A stretch of 64,000 nt of DNA from Nonomuraea purpurea. Its GTDB lineage: Bacteria > Actinomycetota > Actinomycetes > Streptosporangiales > Streptosporangiaceae. The DNA is taken from contig NZ_JBHSBI010000018.1 of NCBI RefSeq assembly GCF_042650645.1, positions 124,001 through 188,000 on the forward strand. The letters run 5' to 3'. This document shows positions 42,078 to 51,661 of this stretch, one piece after another (the stretch's first letter is position 1; each line of letters begins with the position of its first letter). Under the pieces are notes generated by a model. The model was not told the DNA's origin. It saw nothing but the letters and a program-made list of their open reading frames with translations, and did not search any database. The translations under genes were made by a program, and so were the position numbers.

Positions 42078-43646
42078 GTGAAATTCAGAGCCTTACTCGC
42101 GGCTGTCGTGGGCATCACCACGGCCACGACGACCCTGGCGTTACCCGCGGACGCCGCCCCTCCCGGCGCGGCACGGCCCCAGCAGGTCGCCGCCGGCGAT
42201 CCCGCCCAAGCGGCGGCGGCCGCCGACAAGGCCGTCTCCAGTCAGGTCGACGAGCTCACCCGGGGCCCCGACGAGTCCTACAACCGGGTGGCGGTCACGC
42301 CGGGCGCGAGTGAGATGTACTACGTCTCCTACGAGCGCACGTACAAGGGCCTGCCCATGGTCGGCGGCGACGCCGTCGTGGTCGTCGACGGCGCGGGGAA
42401 GGTCAGGGACACCGTCGCGGCGACGGGCCCGAGCCCGCGCGGGGTGGCGACCACGGCGACGATCAGCGCCGAGCAGGCCACCGAGACGGCCAGGACCAGG
42501 CTGTCGCGGGTGGACGACACCGCAGCACCGCGCCTGGTCGTGCTGGCCTGGGGCGAGCAGCCCGTGCTGACCTGGGAGGCCGTGGTCAGCGGCATCGTGG
42601 ACGGCCGGCCGAGCATCCAGCACGTGTTCGTGGACGCCGGCACCGGGAAGATCGCCGACTCCTACGACCTCGTCCGCGCCGGCACCGGCAACAGCTACTA
42701 CTACGGCCAGGTCACCATCGGGACCAGCGGTTCTGGCAGCTCGTACTCGATGACCGACACCAGCAGGCCCGGCATCCAGTGCGGCGGCCAGAACGGCAGC
42801 GCGTACACCGGCACCGATGACACGTGGGGCAACAGCTCCGGCACCAACCTGGAGACCGCCTGCGTGGACGCCCTGTACAGCGTTCAGCGCGAGTGGGACA
42901 TGCTGCGCGACTGGCTGGGCCGCAACGGCATCAACGGCAACGGCCGCGGCTTCCCCGCCAGGGTCGGACTCAACGCCGTCAACGCCTACTGGACCGGCAG
43001 CTACACCAACTTCGGCCACAACCAGGCCAACACCCAGCAGGCGACGCCGATCGACGTCGTGGCCCACGAGTTCGGGCACGCGATCTTCCAGACCACGCCT
43101 GGCGGCGCAGGCTCGGGCAACGAGAACGGCGGGCTCAACGAGGCGACCGGCGACATCTTCGGCGCGATCACCGAAGCATACGCCGCCAACTCCAACGACC
43201 CGGCGGACTACCTGGTCGGGGAAGAGGTCAACCTGGTCGGCCAGGGCCCGATCAGGAACATGTACAACCCGAGCGCACTCGGTGACCCGAACTGCTGGTC
43301 CTCCTCGATCCCCAGCACCGAGGTGCACGCGGCGGCAGGGCCGCTGAACCACTGGTTCTACCTGCTGGCCGAGGGCAACAACCCCGGCGGCGGCAAGCCG
43401 TCCAGCCCGATCTGCTCCGGCGGCCCTTCGTCGGTGACCGGCGTCGGCATCCAGACGGCCGCCAAGATCTTCATGGGCGCGCTCAACCGCAAGACCTCGT
43501 CCTGGCGTTACACCAACGTCCGCGCCGCCTCCGTCGCGGCCGCGATCGAGCTGTACGGCGCCAACAGCGCCCAGTGCCGCTCCACCAAGGCGGCCTGGAG
43601 CGGGATCAACGTGGTGGCGGCGTCGAACGAGCCCGCGTGCGCATGA
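42078..43646 (+). CDS. Secreted M4 (thermolysin-family) metalloprotease preproprotein
   Basis: A 522-aa zinc protease. A signal peptide (1-26, ending LPADA) and an FTP/PepSY-type propeptide (about 30-205; MYYVSYERTYKGLPMVGGDA) precede the catalytic domain with H330-E-F-G-H334 and the third zinc ligand E355 in NEATGDIFG. HAAAGPLNHWFYLLA carries the catalytic His region. GTG 42078 follows AAAGGAGC; an upstream GTG-containing frame looks non-coding. Secreted and self-activated by propeptide removal, by family. Monocistronic, 235 bp after the methyltransferase. Confidence 0.94.
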   Translation: MKFRALLAAVVGITTATTTLALPADAAPPGAARPQQVAAGDPAQAAAAADKAVSSQVDELTRGPDESYNRVAVTPGASEMYYVSYERTYKGLPMVGGDAVVVVDGAGKVRDTVAATGPSPRGVATTATISAEQATETARTRLSRVDDTAAPRLVVLAWGEQPVLTWEAVVSGIVDGRPSIQHVFVDAGTGKIADSYDLVRAGTGNSYYYGQVTIGTSGSGSSYSMTDTSRPGIQCGGQNGSAYTGTDDTWGNSSGTNLETACVDALYSVQREWDMLRDWLGRNGINGNGRGFPARVGLNAVNAYWTGSYTNFGHNQANTQQATPIDVVAHEFGHAIFQTTPGGAGSGNENGGLNEATGDIFGAITEAYAANSNDPADYLVGEEVNLVGQGPIRNMYNPSALGDPNCWSSSIPSTEVHAAAGPLNHWFYLLAEGNNPGGGKPSSPICSGGPSSVTGVGIQTAAKIFMGALNRKTSSWRYTNVRAASVAAAIELYGANSAQCRSTKAAWSGINVVAASNEPACA

Positions 43647-43662
43647 TCTCCCACACGCGCTG

Positions 43663-46569
43663 TTAGACCACGCCTGATCCGCGAACTGGTACCTGGGGCC
43701 CCGGTCGGTCATCCGGCCGGGGCTCCGGCAGCAGCCGGCGCACCTCCGCCCTGGTGCGCACGCCCAGCTTGTGCAGCACCCGCGCCACGTGCGTGTCCAC
43801 CGTCCTGGGCGACAGGAACAGCACCTCGGCGATCTCGCGGTTGGTCCGCCCGAGCGCGACCAGCCTGGCCACCTCGCTCTCCCTCGGCGACAACACGCCG
43901 CCCTCGCCCTTCCTGCCCCTGCGCGGCGTGCCCGCCCTGCCCCGGTCCGGCCCGATCTCGCGCAGCAGGCGCCGGCAGCGGGCCGCGTCGTGGGTGGCGC
44001 CGAGCGCCGCGTACCGTTCGCCCGCCTCGGCCACCAGGTCGGCGGCGCTGTCCCGGTCGCCGAGCGCGAGCCGCGCGCCCGCCTCCGACTCCGCCGCCCG
44101 CGCCGCCCCGTACGGCCGGGGCATCGCCTCGTACGCCCCGCGCGCCCTGGCGTGGCAGGCGGCCGACTCGTCGAAGCGGCCCGCGTCCGCCGCCAGCGCG
44201 CCCCTGGCCGTGTGCAGCCCCGCGTGCGCGGACGGCGCGTTCCTGCCCTCGATCCCCGCCGCGAACTCGGCTACCAGCGCAGCCGCCTCCTCCTGCCGCC
44301 CCGCCCGCAGCAGCGCCGTCACGGCGGCGGGCACGAGCTGGTCGCCCCACACCCACACGCCCTTGCGGCGCAGCCTGCGCATTCCCAGTTCGGCCTCCAG
44401 CAGCGCGCTCTCCAGGGAGCCGCGCGTCAGGTGCAGCTCGACCAGCCAGCCCGAGCCCGCGGTGGCCACGGGCAGGAACCCCGAGTCCATGTCGCGGACG
44501 CCGGCCGTTTCGAGCTGTTCGCCGGCCTCCTCCCACTCCCCGCCGGCCAGGGCCAGCACGCCGAGCGCCAGCCGGGCCTCCACCGCCAGCAGCGGTGCCT
44601 CGAAGGTCATCTCGACGGCGGCGAGGGCGCGTTCGCGCAGGCCGTTCCAGCGTCCGGTCAGCAGGTCCAGCCTGATCGACGACATCTCCACCAGGAACAC
44701 CGGATACAGGGCGCCGGTCTCCTCCGCGATCCTCCTGCTCTGGCCGGCGAAACGTTCGGCCGCCTCGTAGTGCCCGAGCGCCATGGCCGCGTCGTACAGG
44801 TTGGAGAAACCGCGCGCCACCTGCCTGCGTACCGCCGTGGACGGGTCGTTGACCGGCAACGTCGCCACCTGGTCGAAGGCGTCGGGGGCGCCGACGAGCA
44901 TGGCCAGGCAGACCTTGTTGGCCAGCACGGCGGCGGTCAGCTCCGGGTCCTGGCCCTCGGCGAGCAGCTTCTCCGCGCCGGCCATCCACTCCTCGTGCAC
45001 GGAGAGCGGCTCGCCGCCCCACGCCGGCATCGCCAGCAGGGCCAGGCCGCGGGCGGCCAGGCCGGGGTTGTCGTCCAGGTCGGGCAGGGCGGCCAGGATC
45101 TCCTGGCGTCCCGCGGCGATCGCGCCCGCCTGGTTGGACAGCAGCACGCCCAGGTTCAGCCGGGCCTCGCCGCGTACCCGCCGGGACAGGAAGTCGTCCG
45201 ACAGCAGGTGGCGCAGGATGCGGACGACGCGGCGGTGCGACAGGCCGATGGCGGCGACCCTGCTGAGCCGCAGCGCGAGCGGGCCCCTGGCCTCGCGCGG
45301 CAGTTTGGGGTCGGCGAGCAGCCCTTCGAGCAGTTCGACGGCGAGCGGGATGTCGCCGAGCGCGGCGGCGTGGTCGGCCGCGGCGCCGCCGTGCCGCTGC
45401 CAGGACTCGAAGTCGCCGGCGCGGTGGGCGTGGTGGGCGAGCTGGACCAGGGGCGGCGGGTCGAGACGGGCCAGCGCGGCCATGGCCCGCTGATGGGCCA
45501 GACGCCGGTCAGGGCCGGGGATCGTGTCGTAGACGGCCTGCTGGGCGAGGGTGTGGCGGAAGCCGTACAGGCCGTCGCCGTGTTCGAGCAACACGCCCGC
45601 CTTGAGCGCCTCGCTCAGCCCGCTCTCTCCCGAGACCGAGGCGATCAGCGGTTCGTCGGCGGGCAGGCCCAGGACGGCGGCGGCGCGCACGGTACGCAGC
45701 GCGCCCGGCGACAGCCCCGTGAGCTGCTCGGCCATCGCCTCACGCAGCAGCAGCGGCACGGCCATGCGGTCGAGCACCTCGGGCTCTTCCGGTAATCGGC
45801 CCTCGTCGTCGAGCAGCGAGCGCACCACCTCCTCGATCACGAACGGCACCCCCGCGGTGCGTTCGTGCAGCTTGGCGGCGAAGCCGGCGGCGAGCGCGGG
45901 CCGGCCGAGCAGCGCGCCCGTCAGGCTGCCCACGCCCTCGACGTCGAGCGGCGTCAGCGAGATCACCTCGCTGACGACCCCGGGAGGACGCCGGTAGGCG
46001 TGCCCGAACGGCAGGCCGGGCACCGGCAGGTCTTCCCTGCGGAAGGTCACCACCAGCGTCAACCCCTCGGGCGGCTGGTCGGTGAGGAAACGCAGCAGGT
46101 CCCTGGTGCCGTCGTCGGCCCAGTGCAGGTCCTCCACCACGAGGACGACGGCTCCGGCGGCGGCCAGCAGCGCGTGCACCGCACGGAACAGCCGGTGCCG
46201 CTCCGCCCTCGGGTCGTCCAGCGGCGGCGGGGGATCGGGCGGCAGGTGCCCGGACAACTCGGGCAGGTAGCCGCGCAGCGCCCCCGTCACCGGGTTCAGC
46301 CGGTCGCGGGCGGGCAGGGCGGCGGCGATGTGGCGGAGGGCGTCGAACACCGGGCCGTAAGGGAACGGCTCGCGGATCTGGCGGCAGTGGCCGAGCAGCA
46401 CCGTGCGCTCGCCGTCGCGGGTACGCTCTATCGCCGCGCGGACGAGACTGGTCTTGCCTATCCCGGCCTCGCCCTGCACCTGGGCGATGGCGGGCGGGCT
46501 GGTGACGGTGCCGATGAGCGATCGCAACTGGGCGTCACGCCCGACCAACGCGGGAGAAGCCATTGTCAT
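43663..46569 (-). CDS. Large LuxR-type ATPase regulator (LAL)
   Basis: A 968-aa MalT-like regulator. An AAA/STAND ATPase with Walker A GEAGIGKT at 33-40 and VVLVVEDLHWADDG as Walker B leads into long helical repeats, then a C-terminal LuxR helix-turn-helix (LSPRESEVARLVALGRTNRE; IAEVLFLSPRTVDTHVARVL). ATG 46569 has GGAG upstream; an ATG two codons later is possible. Its target genes are not evident; the neighbouring MFS gene is on the same strand but separated by a hairpin. Convergent with the M4 protease (16-bp gap). Confidence 0.92.
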   Translation of the reverse strand: MTMASPALVGRDAQLRSLIGTVTSPPAIAQVQGEAGIGKTSLVRAAIERTRDGERTVLLGHCRQIREPFPYGPVFDALRHIAAALPARDRLNPVTGALRGYLPELSGHLPPDPPPPLDDPRAERHRLFRAVHALLAAAGAVVLVVEDLHWADDGTRDLLRFLTDQPPEGLTLVVTFRREDLPVPGLPFGHAYRRPPGVVSEVISLTPLDVEGVGSLTGALLGRPALAAGFAAKLHERTAGVPFVIEEVVRSLLDDEGRLPEEPEVLDRMAVPLLLREAMAEQLTGLSPGALRTVRAAAVLGLPADEPLIASVSGESGLSEALKAGVLLEHGDGLYGFRHTLAQQAVYDTIPGPDRRLAHQRAMAALARLDPPPLVQLAHHAHRAGDFESWQRHGGAAADHAAALGDIPLAVELLEGLLADPKLPREARGPLALRLSRVAAIGLSHRRVVRILRHLLSDDFLSRRVRGEARLNLGVLLSNQAGAIAAGRQEILAALPDLDDNPGLAARGLALLAMPAWGGEPLSVHEEWMAGAEKLLAEGQDPELTAAVLANKVCLAMLVGAPDAFDQVATLPVNDPSTAVRRQVARGFSNLYDAAMALGHYEAAERFAGQSRRIAEETGALYPVFLVEMSSIRLDLLTGRWNGLRERALAAVEMTFEAPLLAVEARLALGVLALAGGEWEEAGEQLETAGVRDMDSGFLPVATAGSGWLVELHLTRGSLESALLEAELGMRRLRRKGVWVWGDQLVPAAVTALLRAGRQEEAAALVAEFAAGIEGRNAPSAHAGLHTARGALAADAGRFDESAACHARARGAYEAMPRPYGAARAAESEAGARLALGDRDSAADLVAEAGERYAALGATHDAARCRRLLREIGPDRGRAGTPRRGRKGEGGVLSPRESEVARLVALGRTNREIAEVLFLSPRTVDTHVARVLHKLGVRTRAEVRRLLPEPRPDDRPGPQVPVRGSGVV

Positions 46570-46650
46570 CGGGGTCTCCGTAACAGTGCGGTTTACTCCC
46601 CCTGTCGGAATTCTGTTATCCACCTCTGATCAACGCCGGTCAAGCCTTGG

Positions 46651-46681
46651 CCCCCACGCCCCGGGCGATGAGGCGTGGGGG
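46651..46681 (-). terminator. Hairpin terminator of the MFS gene
   Basis: CCCCCACGCC, 11-base loop, GGCGTGGGGG: perfect 10-bp stem, 10 bp beyond the MFS stop, before the LuxR-type gene. Confidence 0.7.
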
Positions 46682-46690
46682 AGCCTGGGG

Positions 46691-48259
46691 TCAGGGAGCG
46701 ACCGGTTCCTTGTCGGTGGTGGGGGCGGGCAGGTCGAGGCTGTCGCGGAGCTTGACCGGCTTGAGGAACAGCGTGGCGATCACGCCGACGGCCGCGATGG
46801 CCGCCGAGATCAGGAAGATGTGTCCCGTGGCGTCAGCGAAGGCGACCCGCATGATGGTCTTGAACGGCTCGGGCATCGAGGCGACGTCCAGGCTGCCCGC
46901 CGCCGCACCGGCCTTGGCGGGGTCGATGCCGGCCTTGACCAGCCCCTCGTTGATCCCGGCCGTGACCTGGTTGGCGAGCACCGCGCCGAGCACGGACACG
47001 CCGATGGTGCCGCCGAGCGAACGGAAGAACGTGACCGCCCCGCTGGCGGCGCCCAGCTCGCGTAGCGGGACGGTGTTCTGGATGGCCAGCACGAGGTTCT
47101 GCATCGTCATGCCGACGCCCACGCCGACCAGCAGCATCGCGGCCATCATGAACGGGATCGAGGTGTCGTGGCCGGTGGTGGCCAGCATGAGGAAGCCGCC
47201 GGTGAGCACGATGGAGCCGACCACGATGTACGGCTTGACGTTCCCGCTCTTGGAGATCATGCGGCCGGTGATCGTGGAGGAGAGCAGCACGCCCAGCATC
47301 ATCGGGATGGTGAGCAGCCCGGCCTCGGTCGGGGTGTAGCCGCGTCCGGTCTGGAAGTACTGGCCGAGGAATACCGAGCCGCCGAACATGGCCATGCCGA
47401 CCGCGAGGCTGGCCACGATGGCCAGGGCGGGGGTGCGCTGGCGCACGACGCGCAGCGGCACGACCGGCTCCTTCACCACGGACTCGACCCAGGTGGCCAG
47501 CACCAGGAGCAGGACGCCGCCGCCTGCCATGGCCGCGGTCTGCCAGGACAGCCACTCGAAGGAGTTGCCGACGAAGGTGACCCAGATGAGCAGCACGCTG
47601 ACGCCCGCCGCGATGAGCGTGGCGCCCACGTAGTCGATCTTGACGTCGGGACGGCGGACGCTGACGACGTTCAGCGTCTTCTGCAGCAGGAAGAACGCGA
47701 CGATGGTGAAGGGCACCGCGACGAAGAAGCACCAGCGCCAGCCCAGCCACGAGGTGTCGGCGATGAGGCCGCCGAGCAGGGGCCCCGCGACGGTGGCCAC
47801 GGCCATGACGCCGCCCAGGTAGCCGTTGTACTTGCCTCGGTCCTTGGGCGAGATCATCGCCGCGATGATGACCTGGACGAGGACCTGCAGGGCGCCCATG
47901 CCCAGGCCCTGGATCGCGCGGAAGGCGATGAGCTGGGCGGTGTCCTGTGCGAAGCCGCAGGCCAGTGAGCTGACCATGAAGATCACGATGGAGATCTGGA
48001 GCAGCAGCTTCTTGCTGAACAGGTCGGCCAGCTTGCCCCAGATGGGCGTCGAGGCGGTTGAGGCCAGCAACGAGGCGGTGACCACCCAGGTGTACTGCGA
48101 CTGCGTGCCGTCCAGCGCGCCGACGATCTGCGGCAGCGCGACCGACACGATCGTGCCGCTGATCATCGCGACGAACAGGACGAGCAGCAGCCCGCTGAGG
48201 GCTTCCATGATCTGGCGATGGGACATCTGTTCGGTGTCCTGAGCCGCGGGTGCGCTCAC
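46691..48259 (-). CDS. MFS drug exporter, DHA2 (14-TM) family
   Basis: A 522-aa exporter with about 14 membrane segments. TM1 reads MISGTIVSVALPQIVGAL, loop 2-3 has GKLADLFSKKLLLQIS and motif C-like sequence GPLLGGLIADTSWLGWRW lies in TM5. GTG 48259 follows GGGGAGG. It is divergent from a TetR-family gene, with a long inverted repeat between them, so drug-inducible derepression is likely. Confidence 0.93.
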   Translation of the reverse strand: MSAPAAQDTEQMSHRQIMEALSGLLLVLFVAMISGTIVSVALPQIVGALDGTQSQYTWVVTASLLASTASTPIWGKLADLFSKKLLLQISIVIFMVSSLACGFAQDTAQLIAFRAIQGLGMGALQVLVQVIIAAMISPKDRGKYNGYLGGVMAVATVAGPLLGGLIADTSWLGWRWCFFVAVPFTIVAFFLLQKTLNVVSVRRPDVKIDYVGATLIAAGVSVLLIWVTFVGNSFEWLSWQTAAMAGGGVLLLVLATWVESVVKEPVVPLRVVRQRTPALAIVASLAVGMAMFGGSVFLGQYFQTGRGYTPTEAGLLTIPMMLGVLLSSTITGRMISKSGNVKPYIVVGSIVLTGGFLMLATTGHDTSIPFMMAAMLLVGVGVGMTMQNLVLAIQNTVPLRELGAASGAVTFFRSLGGTIGVSVLGAVLANQVTAGINEGLVKAGIDPAKAGAAAGSLDVASMPEPFKTIMRVAFADATGHIFLISAAIAAVGVIATLFLKPVKLRDSLDLPAPTTDKEPVAP

Positions 48260-48292
48260 GCGCGGACCTCCCCTAGGGTCTCCGGTAAATAC

Positions 48293-48324
48293 ATGCGCAA
48301 TGAGAAACTTTGCTCATTGAGCAT
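48293..48324. promoter_or_regulatory. TetR operator between the MFS and TetR genes
   Basis: ATGCGCAATGAG, eight-base centre AAACTTTG, CTCATTGAGCAT: 11 of 12 pairs match. It lies 34 bp from the MFS start and 30 bp from the TetR start, so one site can repress both. A TATATT stretch beside it may be the TetR -10 box. Confidence 0.75.
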
Positions 48325-48354
48325 ATATTCCCGGCCGTTAGGATGGACCACATC

Positions 48355-48933
48355 ATGGACTCCACGGTTGGCCTGCGGGAACGCAAAAAGGCCGAAACGC
48401 GGCAGGCGGTGCACGAGGCGACGCTGCGGCTCGTGGTCGAGCACGGCCTCGACGCCGTCACGGTCGAGGCGATCGCCGACGCGGCCAACATCTCGCGCAG
48501 GACCTTCTCCAACTACTTCGCCGGCAAGGAGGACGCGCTGCTCTACGGCGAGGAGCGGCGCATGCGCGTCCTGGTCGACCAGGTACGCGCCCAACCGGCC
48601 GACCACACCGCCTGGCAGGCGCTGCGCGCGGCCGCCGACGCCCAGTTGCGCACCACCGGCGAACCGGAACGCGAGTGGTCGCAGCGCACCCGGCTGGCCA
48701 AACGCCACCCCTCGCTGCTGGCCAGGCAACTGGCCACCATGGCGACGGCGGAGCGCGACCTGGCCGAGGCCGTGTCCACGCGCGAGAGCCACCTGCCGCC
48801 CCGCGTGCTGGCGGGGGTCTTCATGACAGGGCTGCGCCTGGGCATGTTCCAGTGGAGCGAGGACGAGCAGGCCCGCACCCTCCACGAGGTCGTGCTGGAG
48901 GTCCTCGACCAGATCGCCGGTCCGTTCGGCTGA
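48355..48933 (+). CDS. TetR-family regulator of the divergent exporter
   Basis: A 192-aa repressor. The helix-turn-helix is in VTVEAIADAANISRRTFSNYF with KEDALLYGEE after it. The C-terminal ligand domain ends LLDQIAGPFG-like (VLDQIAGPFG). ATG 48355 is used; ATG 48343 is in frame upstream with no better site. Control of the MFS gene is inferred from the operator. Confidence 0.92.
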   Translation: MDSTVGLRERKKAETRQAVHEATLRLVVEHGLDAVTVEAIADAANISRRTFSNYFAGKEDALLYGEERRMRVLVDQVRAQPADHTAWQALRAAADAQLRTTGEPEREWSQRTRLAKRHPSLLARQLATMATAERDLAEAVSTRESHLPPRVLAGVFMTGLRLGMFQWSEDEQARTLHEVVLEVLDQIAGPFG

Positions 48934-50124
48934 TCAGAGCTGCCGGGCGCCGAACAGCCGCCGCACGCCCGCCGCCACCCAGATCGTGGCCAGCCCGGCG
49001 TACACGCTCAGCAGCGCGACCGTGGGCACGTCCAGAACCGCTCCCGTGACGGTCGTCGCCACCAGCAGGGCCGTCCACCCGTACAGGACCACGCGCCCGC
49101 GCGCCGAACCCGTGTGCGCGGCCTCCTGGACGGGCGTGACCAGCGCCATCACGGCGACGCCCGCCATGCCCAGCGCATCGTGGCCGACCCCGATGCCCAG
49201 CGCGAGCAGCGCGACCCCGGCGACGACGATCGCGCAGCACGCCATGGCCACACGCGACTCGGCGTTCTCGAACAACAACTGGGTGGCCTTGGCGCGGGCC
49301 AGCCGCAGCGTGGTGACCGACTCGGCGACCCACGCGGCCCAGTGCAGCACCGCGATGAGGACGAAGACCAGGACGAGCGGCGGCGCCACGGGCAGCAGCA
49401 GCACCATCCGCCAGCCGCAGAAGAAGCGCAGCCGGAGTTTGGACAGCAGGCGGTAGAGGGGGTTGCGCTGCTTGAGCGCGTCGACCAGTTGCTCCCTGGC
49501 CGGCTCGAACCCGGGGTCGAGCCTGAGCACCTCGCGGAAGTACTCGGCGGCCCGCCGCGCCTCACCGGCGGCCAGCGCCGCCCTGCCCGCCGCCAGGTGC
49601 GCGGTGGCGCTCTCCGGATCGAGCTGTACGGCGTGCGCGGCGGCGGCCATGGCGGGCCCGGTCTCGCCCAGGTTCGTGTGGGCCAGCGACAGCAGGCTCA
49701 CCAGGTCGGAGTCCTGCGGATCGATGGCCAGCCCGCGCCTGGCCGCCTCCACGACGCGGGGAAAGTCCTGCTTCAGCAGGTTGGCGCGGGCCAGCAACTC
49801 CCAGGTCGCCGTCTCTTCCGGCTCCAGGGCCAGGGACGCCTCGGCCGAGGCGATCGCCGAGTCGGCCACGCGGAGGCGGTAGTAGACCTGGCCGGCGGTG
49901 TACTGAGGGAACCAGTGCTCGGGCGCCAGCCGTATCCCCTCCTGCGCCTCGGCCACCGCCTCGGTGTTCCCGCCCTGCTGGACCAGGGCGAGGGCCAGAA
50001 TGCAGTGCGCCGTGGCGTGGTTCGGGTCGGTGGCGAGCACCCCTCGCAGCTCCCGCTCGGCGTCGGCGGGGCGGCGCATGCTCAGCAGCGTGCGCGCCCG
50101 CTGGATCGAGTCGTCGGTTTTCAC
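48934..50124 (-). CDS. TPR protein with C-terminal membrane domain
   Basis: A 396-aa protein. Six or so TPR-like repeats (about 5-215; DAERELRGVLATDPNHATAH, then similar units) lead through a basic link to three or four membrane segments (about 235-395; MVLLLPVAPPLVLVFVLIAV; TVTGAVLDVPTVALLSVYAG). GTG 50124 overlaps the AAA+ stop by four bases (GTGA). Coupled to an AAA+ ATPase that itself has an N-terminal TPR, so a membrane-docked remodelling pair is plausible. Function unknown. Confidence 0.85.
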   Translation of the reverse strand: MKTDDSIQRARTLLSMRRPADAERELRGVLATDPNHATAHCILALALVQQGGNTEAVAEAQEGIRLAPEHWFPQYTAGQVYYRLRVADSAIASAEASLALEPEETATWELLARANLLKQDFPRVVEAARRGLAIDPQDSDLVSLLSLAHTNLGETGPAMAAAAHAVQLDPESATAHLAAGRAALAAGEARRAAEYFREVLRLDPGFEPAREQLVDALKQRNPLYRLLSKLRLRFFCGWRMVLLLPVAPPLVLVFVLIAVLHWAAWVAESVTTLRLARAKATQLLFENAESRVAMACCAIVVAGVALLALGIGVGHDALGMAGVAVMALVTPVQEAAHTGSARGRVVLYGWTALLVATTVTGAVLDVPTVALLSVYAGLATIWVAAGVRRLFGARQL

Positions 50125-51485
50125 CACTTGCCCTTGATCCAGGGCATCAGCTCGTCCCACGCGCCGGATTCGTTGGCGTGCAGGACGTAGTTGCGCGCGG
50201 TGGCCAGCCACTCGCGGACGGAGGTGGGGCGCAGGCCCTGGGCGGCGGCGAGCAGATCGGGGGTGGACATGGGGACGGGACGGCCGGCGGCGAGCGACTG
50301 CTGGAGTTTGGCTTCGACGGCACGGTCCACGAGACCTTTGAGGTCGGCGCCGACGAACTGTTCCGTGACCTTGGCGACGGCGTCGAAGTCCATTTCCGCC
50401 AGGGGCTTGTCGCGGCACAGGATGCGCAGGATGGCGGCGCGGGCGGCGGCGTCGGGCGGGGGGACGAAGACGAGCTGGTCGAAGCGGCCGGGGCGGCGGA
50501 AGGCGACGTCGATGTACCAGGGGGCGTTGGTGGCGGCCAGGACCAGGACGCCCTCGTTGGCGGTGGGGTCGACGCCGTCGAGCTCGGCCAGGAACTGGTT
50601 GACGAGCTGGCGGGTGTGGGCCTGGCGCATGTCGGAGCGGCGGGCGGCCAGGGCGTCGACCTCGTCGAAGAAGAGCACGCACGGCCGGTTGCGGCGGGCC
50701 ATGTCGAAGGTGGCGCGCAGGTTGCGTTCGCTGGAGCCGACGTACATGTCGAGGATGTCGGCCAGGCCGACGTTGACGAAGGAGGCGCCGAGTTCGCCGG
50801 CTGCGGCGCGGGCCAGGTGGGTCTTGCCGGCGCCGGGCGGGCCGTACAGCAGCACGCCGCCGCCGGCGCGTTTGCCGTAGGCGGCGAACAGCTCGGGCTG
50901 CTGGATCGGGAGCAGCAGTTTGACCCGCAGCGCCTCCTTGACCGCTTCCATCCCGGCCACGTCGGCGAAGGTGAACTGCGAGCGTTCCACCTCCGCGCCG
51001 CCTTGCGCGGAGTCGCCCGCGGGGGCGGCGGGAACGGGCTCCGGCTGGATCGTGGGCGCGGGCGGGGCCGACAGGCGGCCCTCCAGCTCGGCGTCGGCGA
51101 CGGACGGGTCGCGGGAGACCGCCTCGTGGTAGCGGTAGCCCGCCTTGCCCGTCTCGCCCTCGCCGAGCAACGCCCTGGCCGCCAGCACGCCGAGCCGGGG
51201 CGGGTAGCCGGGCGTGGCCAGGAGCGGTTCGAGCGCGGCCAGCGCCGCCCCGTGCGCGCTCTGCCGGACGAACGCCTCCGCCAGCCCCGCCGTGATGTCC
51301 ACGTCCTTCGGGGCGAGCAGCAGCGCGGCGCGGAACTCCGCCTCCGCGTCGGCCAGGTAGCCCTTGGCCAGCAGTTGCTCGGCGAGATGCCGCCGGAGGG
51401 GGAGGTTGTCAGGAGACAGGCGCGCCGCCTCGCGCAGCGCCTTGAGGCCGGCATCGTCGAGCACGGGCGTTGTCCCTTCTTCCAC
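50121..51485 (-). CDS. AAA+ ATPase (CDC48/FtsH-like core) with N-terminal TPR region
   Basis: A 454-aa AAA+ protein. TPR-like helices (about 10-135) and a Pro/Ala linker precede the AAA core: VAGMEAVKEAL, Walker A GPPGAGKTHL, Walker B VLFFDEVDAL, and the arginine-finger region FRRPGRFDQLVFVPPPD. No protease or zinc motif follows, so it is not FtsH; it is a single-ring remodelling ATPase. Coupled by GTGA to the TPR-membrane gene. Confidence 0.92.
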   Translation of the reverse strand: MEEGTTPVLDDAGLKALREAARLSPDNLPLRRHLAEQLLAKGYLADAEAEFRAALLLAPKDVDITAGLAEAFVRQSAHGAALAALEPLLATPGYPPRLGVLAARALLGEGETGKAGYRYHEAVSRDPSVADAELEGRLSAPPAPTIQPEPVPAAPAGDSAQGGAEVERSQFTFADVAGMEAVKEALRVKLLLPIQQPELFAAYGKRAGGGVLLYGPPGAGKTHLARAAAGELGASFVNVGLADILDMYVGSSERNLRATFDMARRNRPCVLFFDEVDALAARRSDMRQAHTRQLVNQFLAELDGVDPTANEGVLVLAATNAPWYIDVAFRRPGRFDQLVFVPPPDAAARAAILRILCRDKPLAEMDFDAVAKVTEQFVGADLKGLVDRAVEAKLQQSLAAGRPVPMSTPDLLAAAQGLRPTSVREWLATARNYVLHANESGAWDELMPWIKGKW

Positions 51486-51587
51486 ACAAATCGGTCAGTC
51501 CCAAAACTACGCAGACTACCGAACCCTCGTGCTGGCTCCACCTCGGTTCTCGTGGCCGGCTGACCGGTTAATCAGCCGTACGAAGTG

Positions 51588-51616
51588 TTGACGGCCATCT
51601 GGAGCGGACGTAAAGT
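51588..51616 (+). promoter_or_regulatory. Promoter of the beta-mannosidase gene
   Basis: TTGACG (51588-51593), 17-bp spacer, TAAAGT (51611-51616), giving a start about 39 bp before the GTG at 51662. Close to the vegetative consensus. An AAGGAGA ribosome site follows. Confidence 0.6.
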
Positions 51617-51661
51617 CTGGCGAGCTTACCCGGTTTAGTAGCCGTCACAAGGAGACTCACC

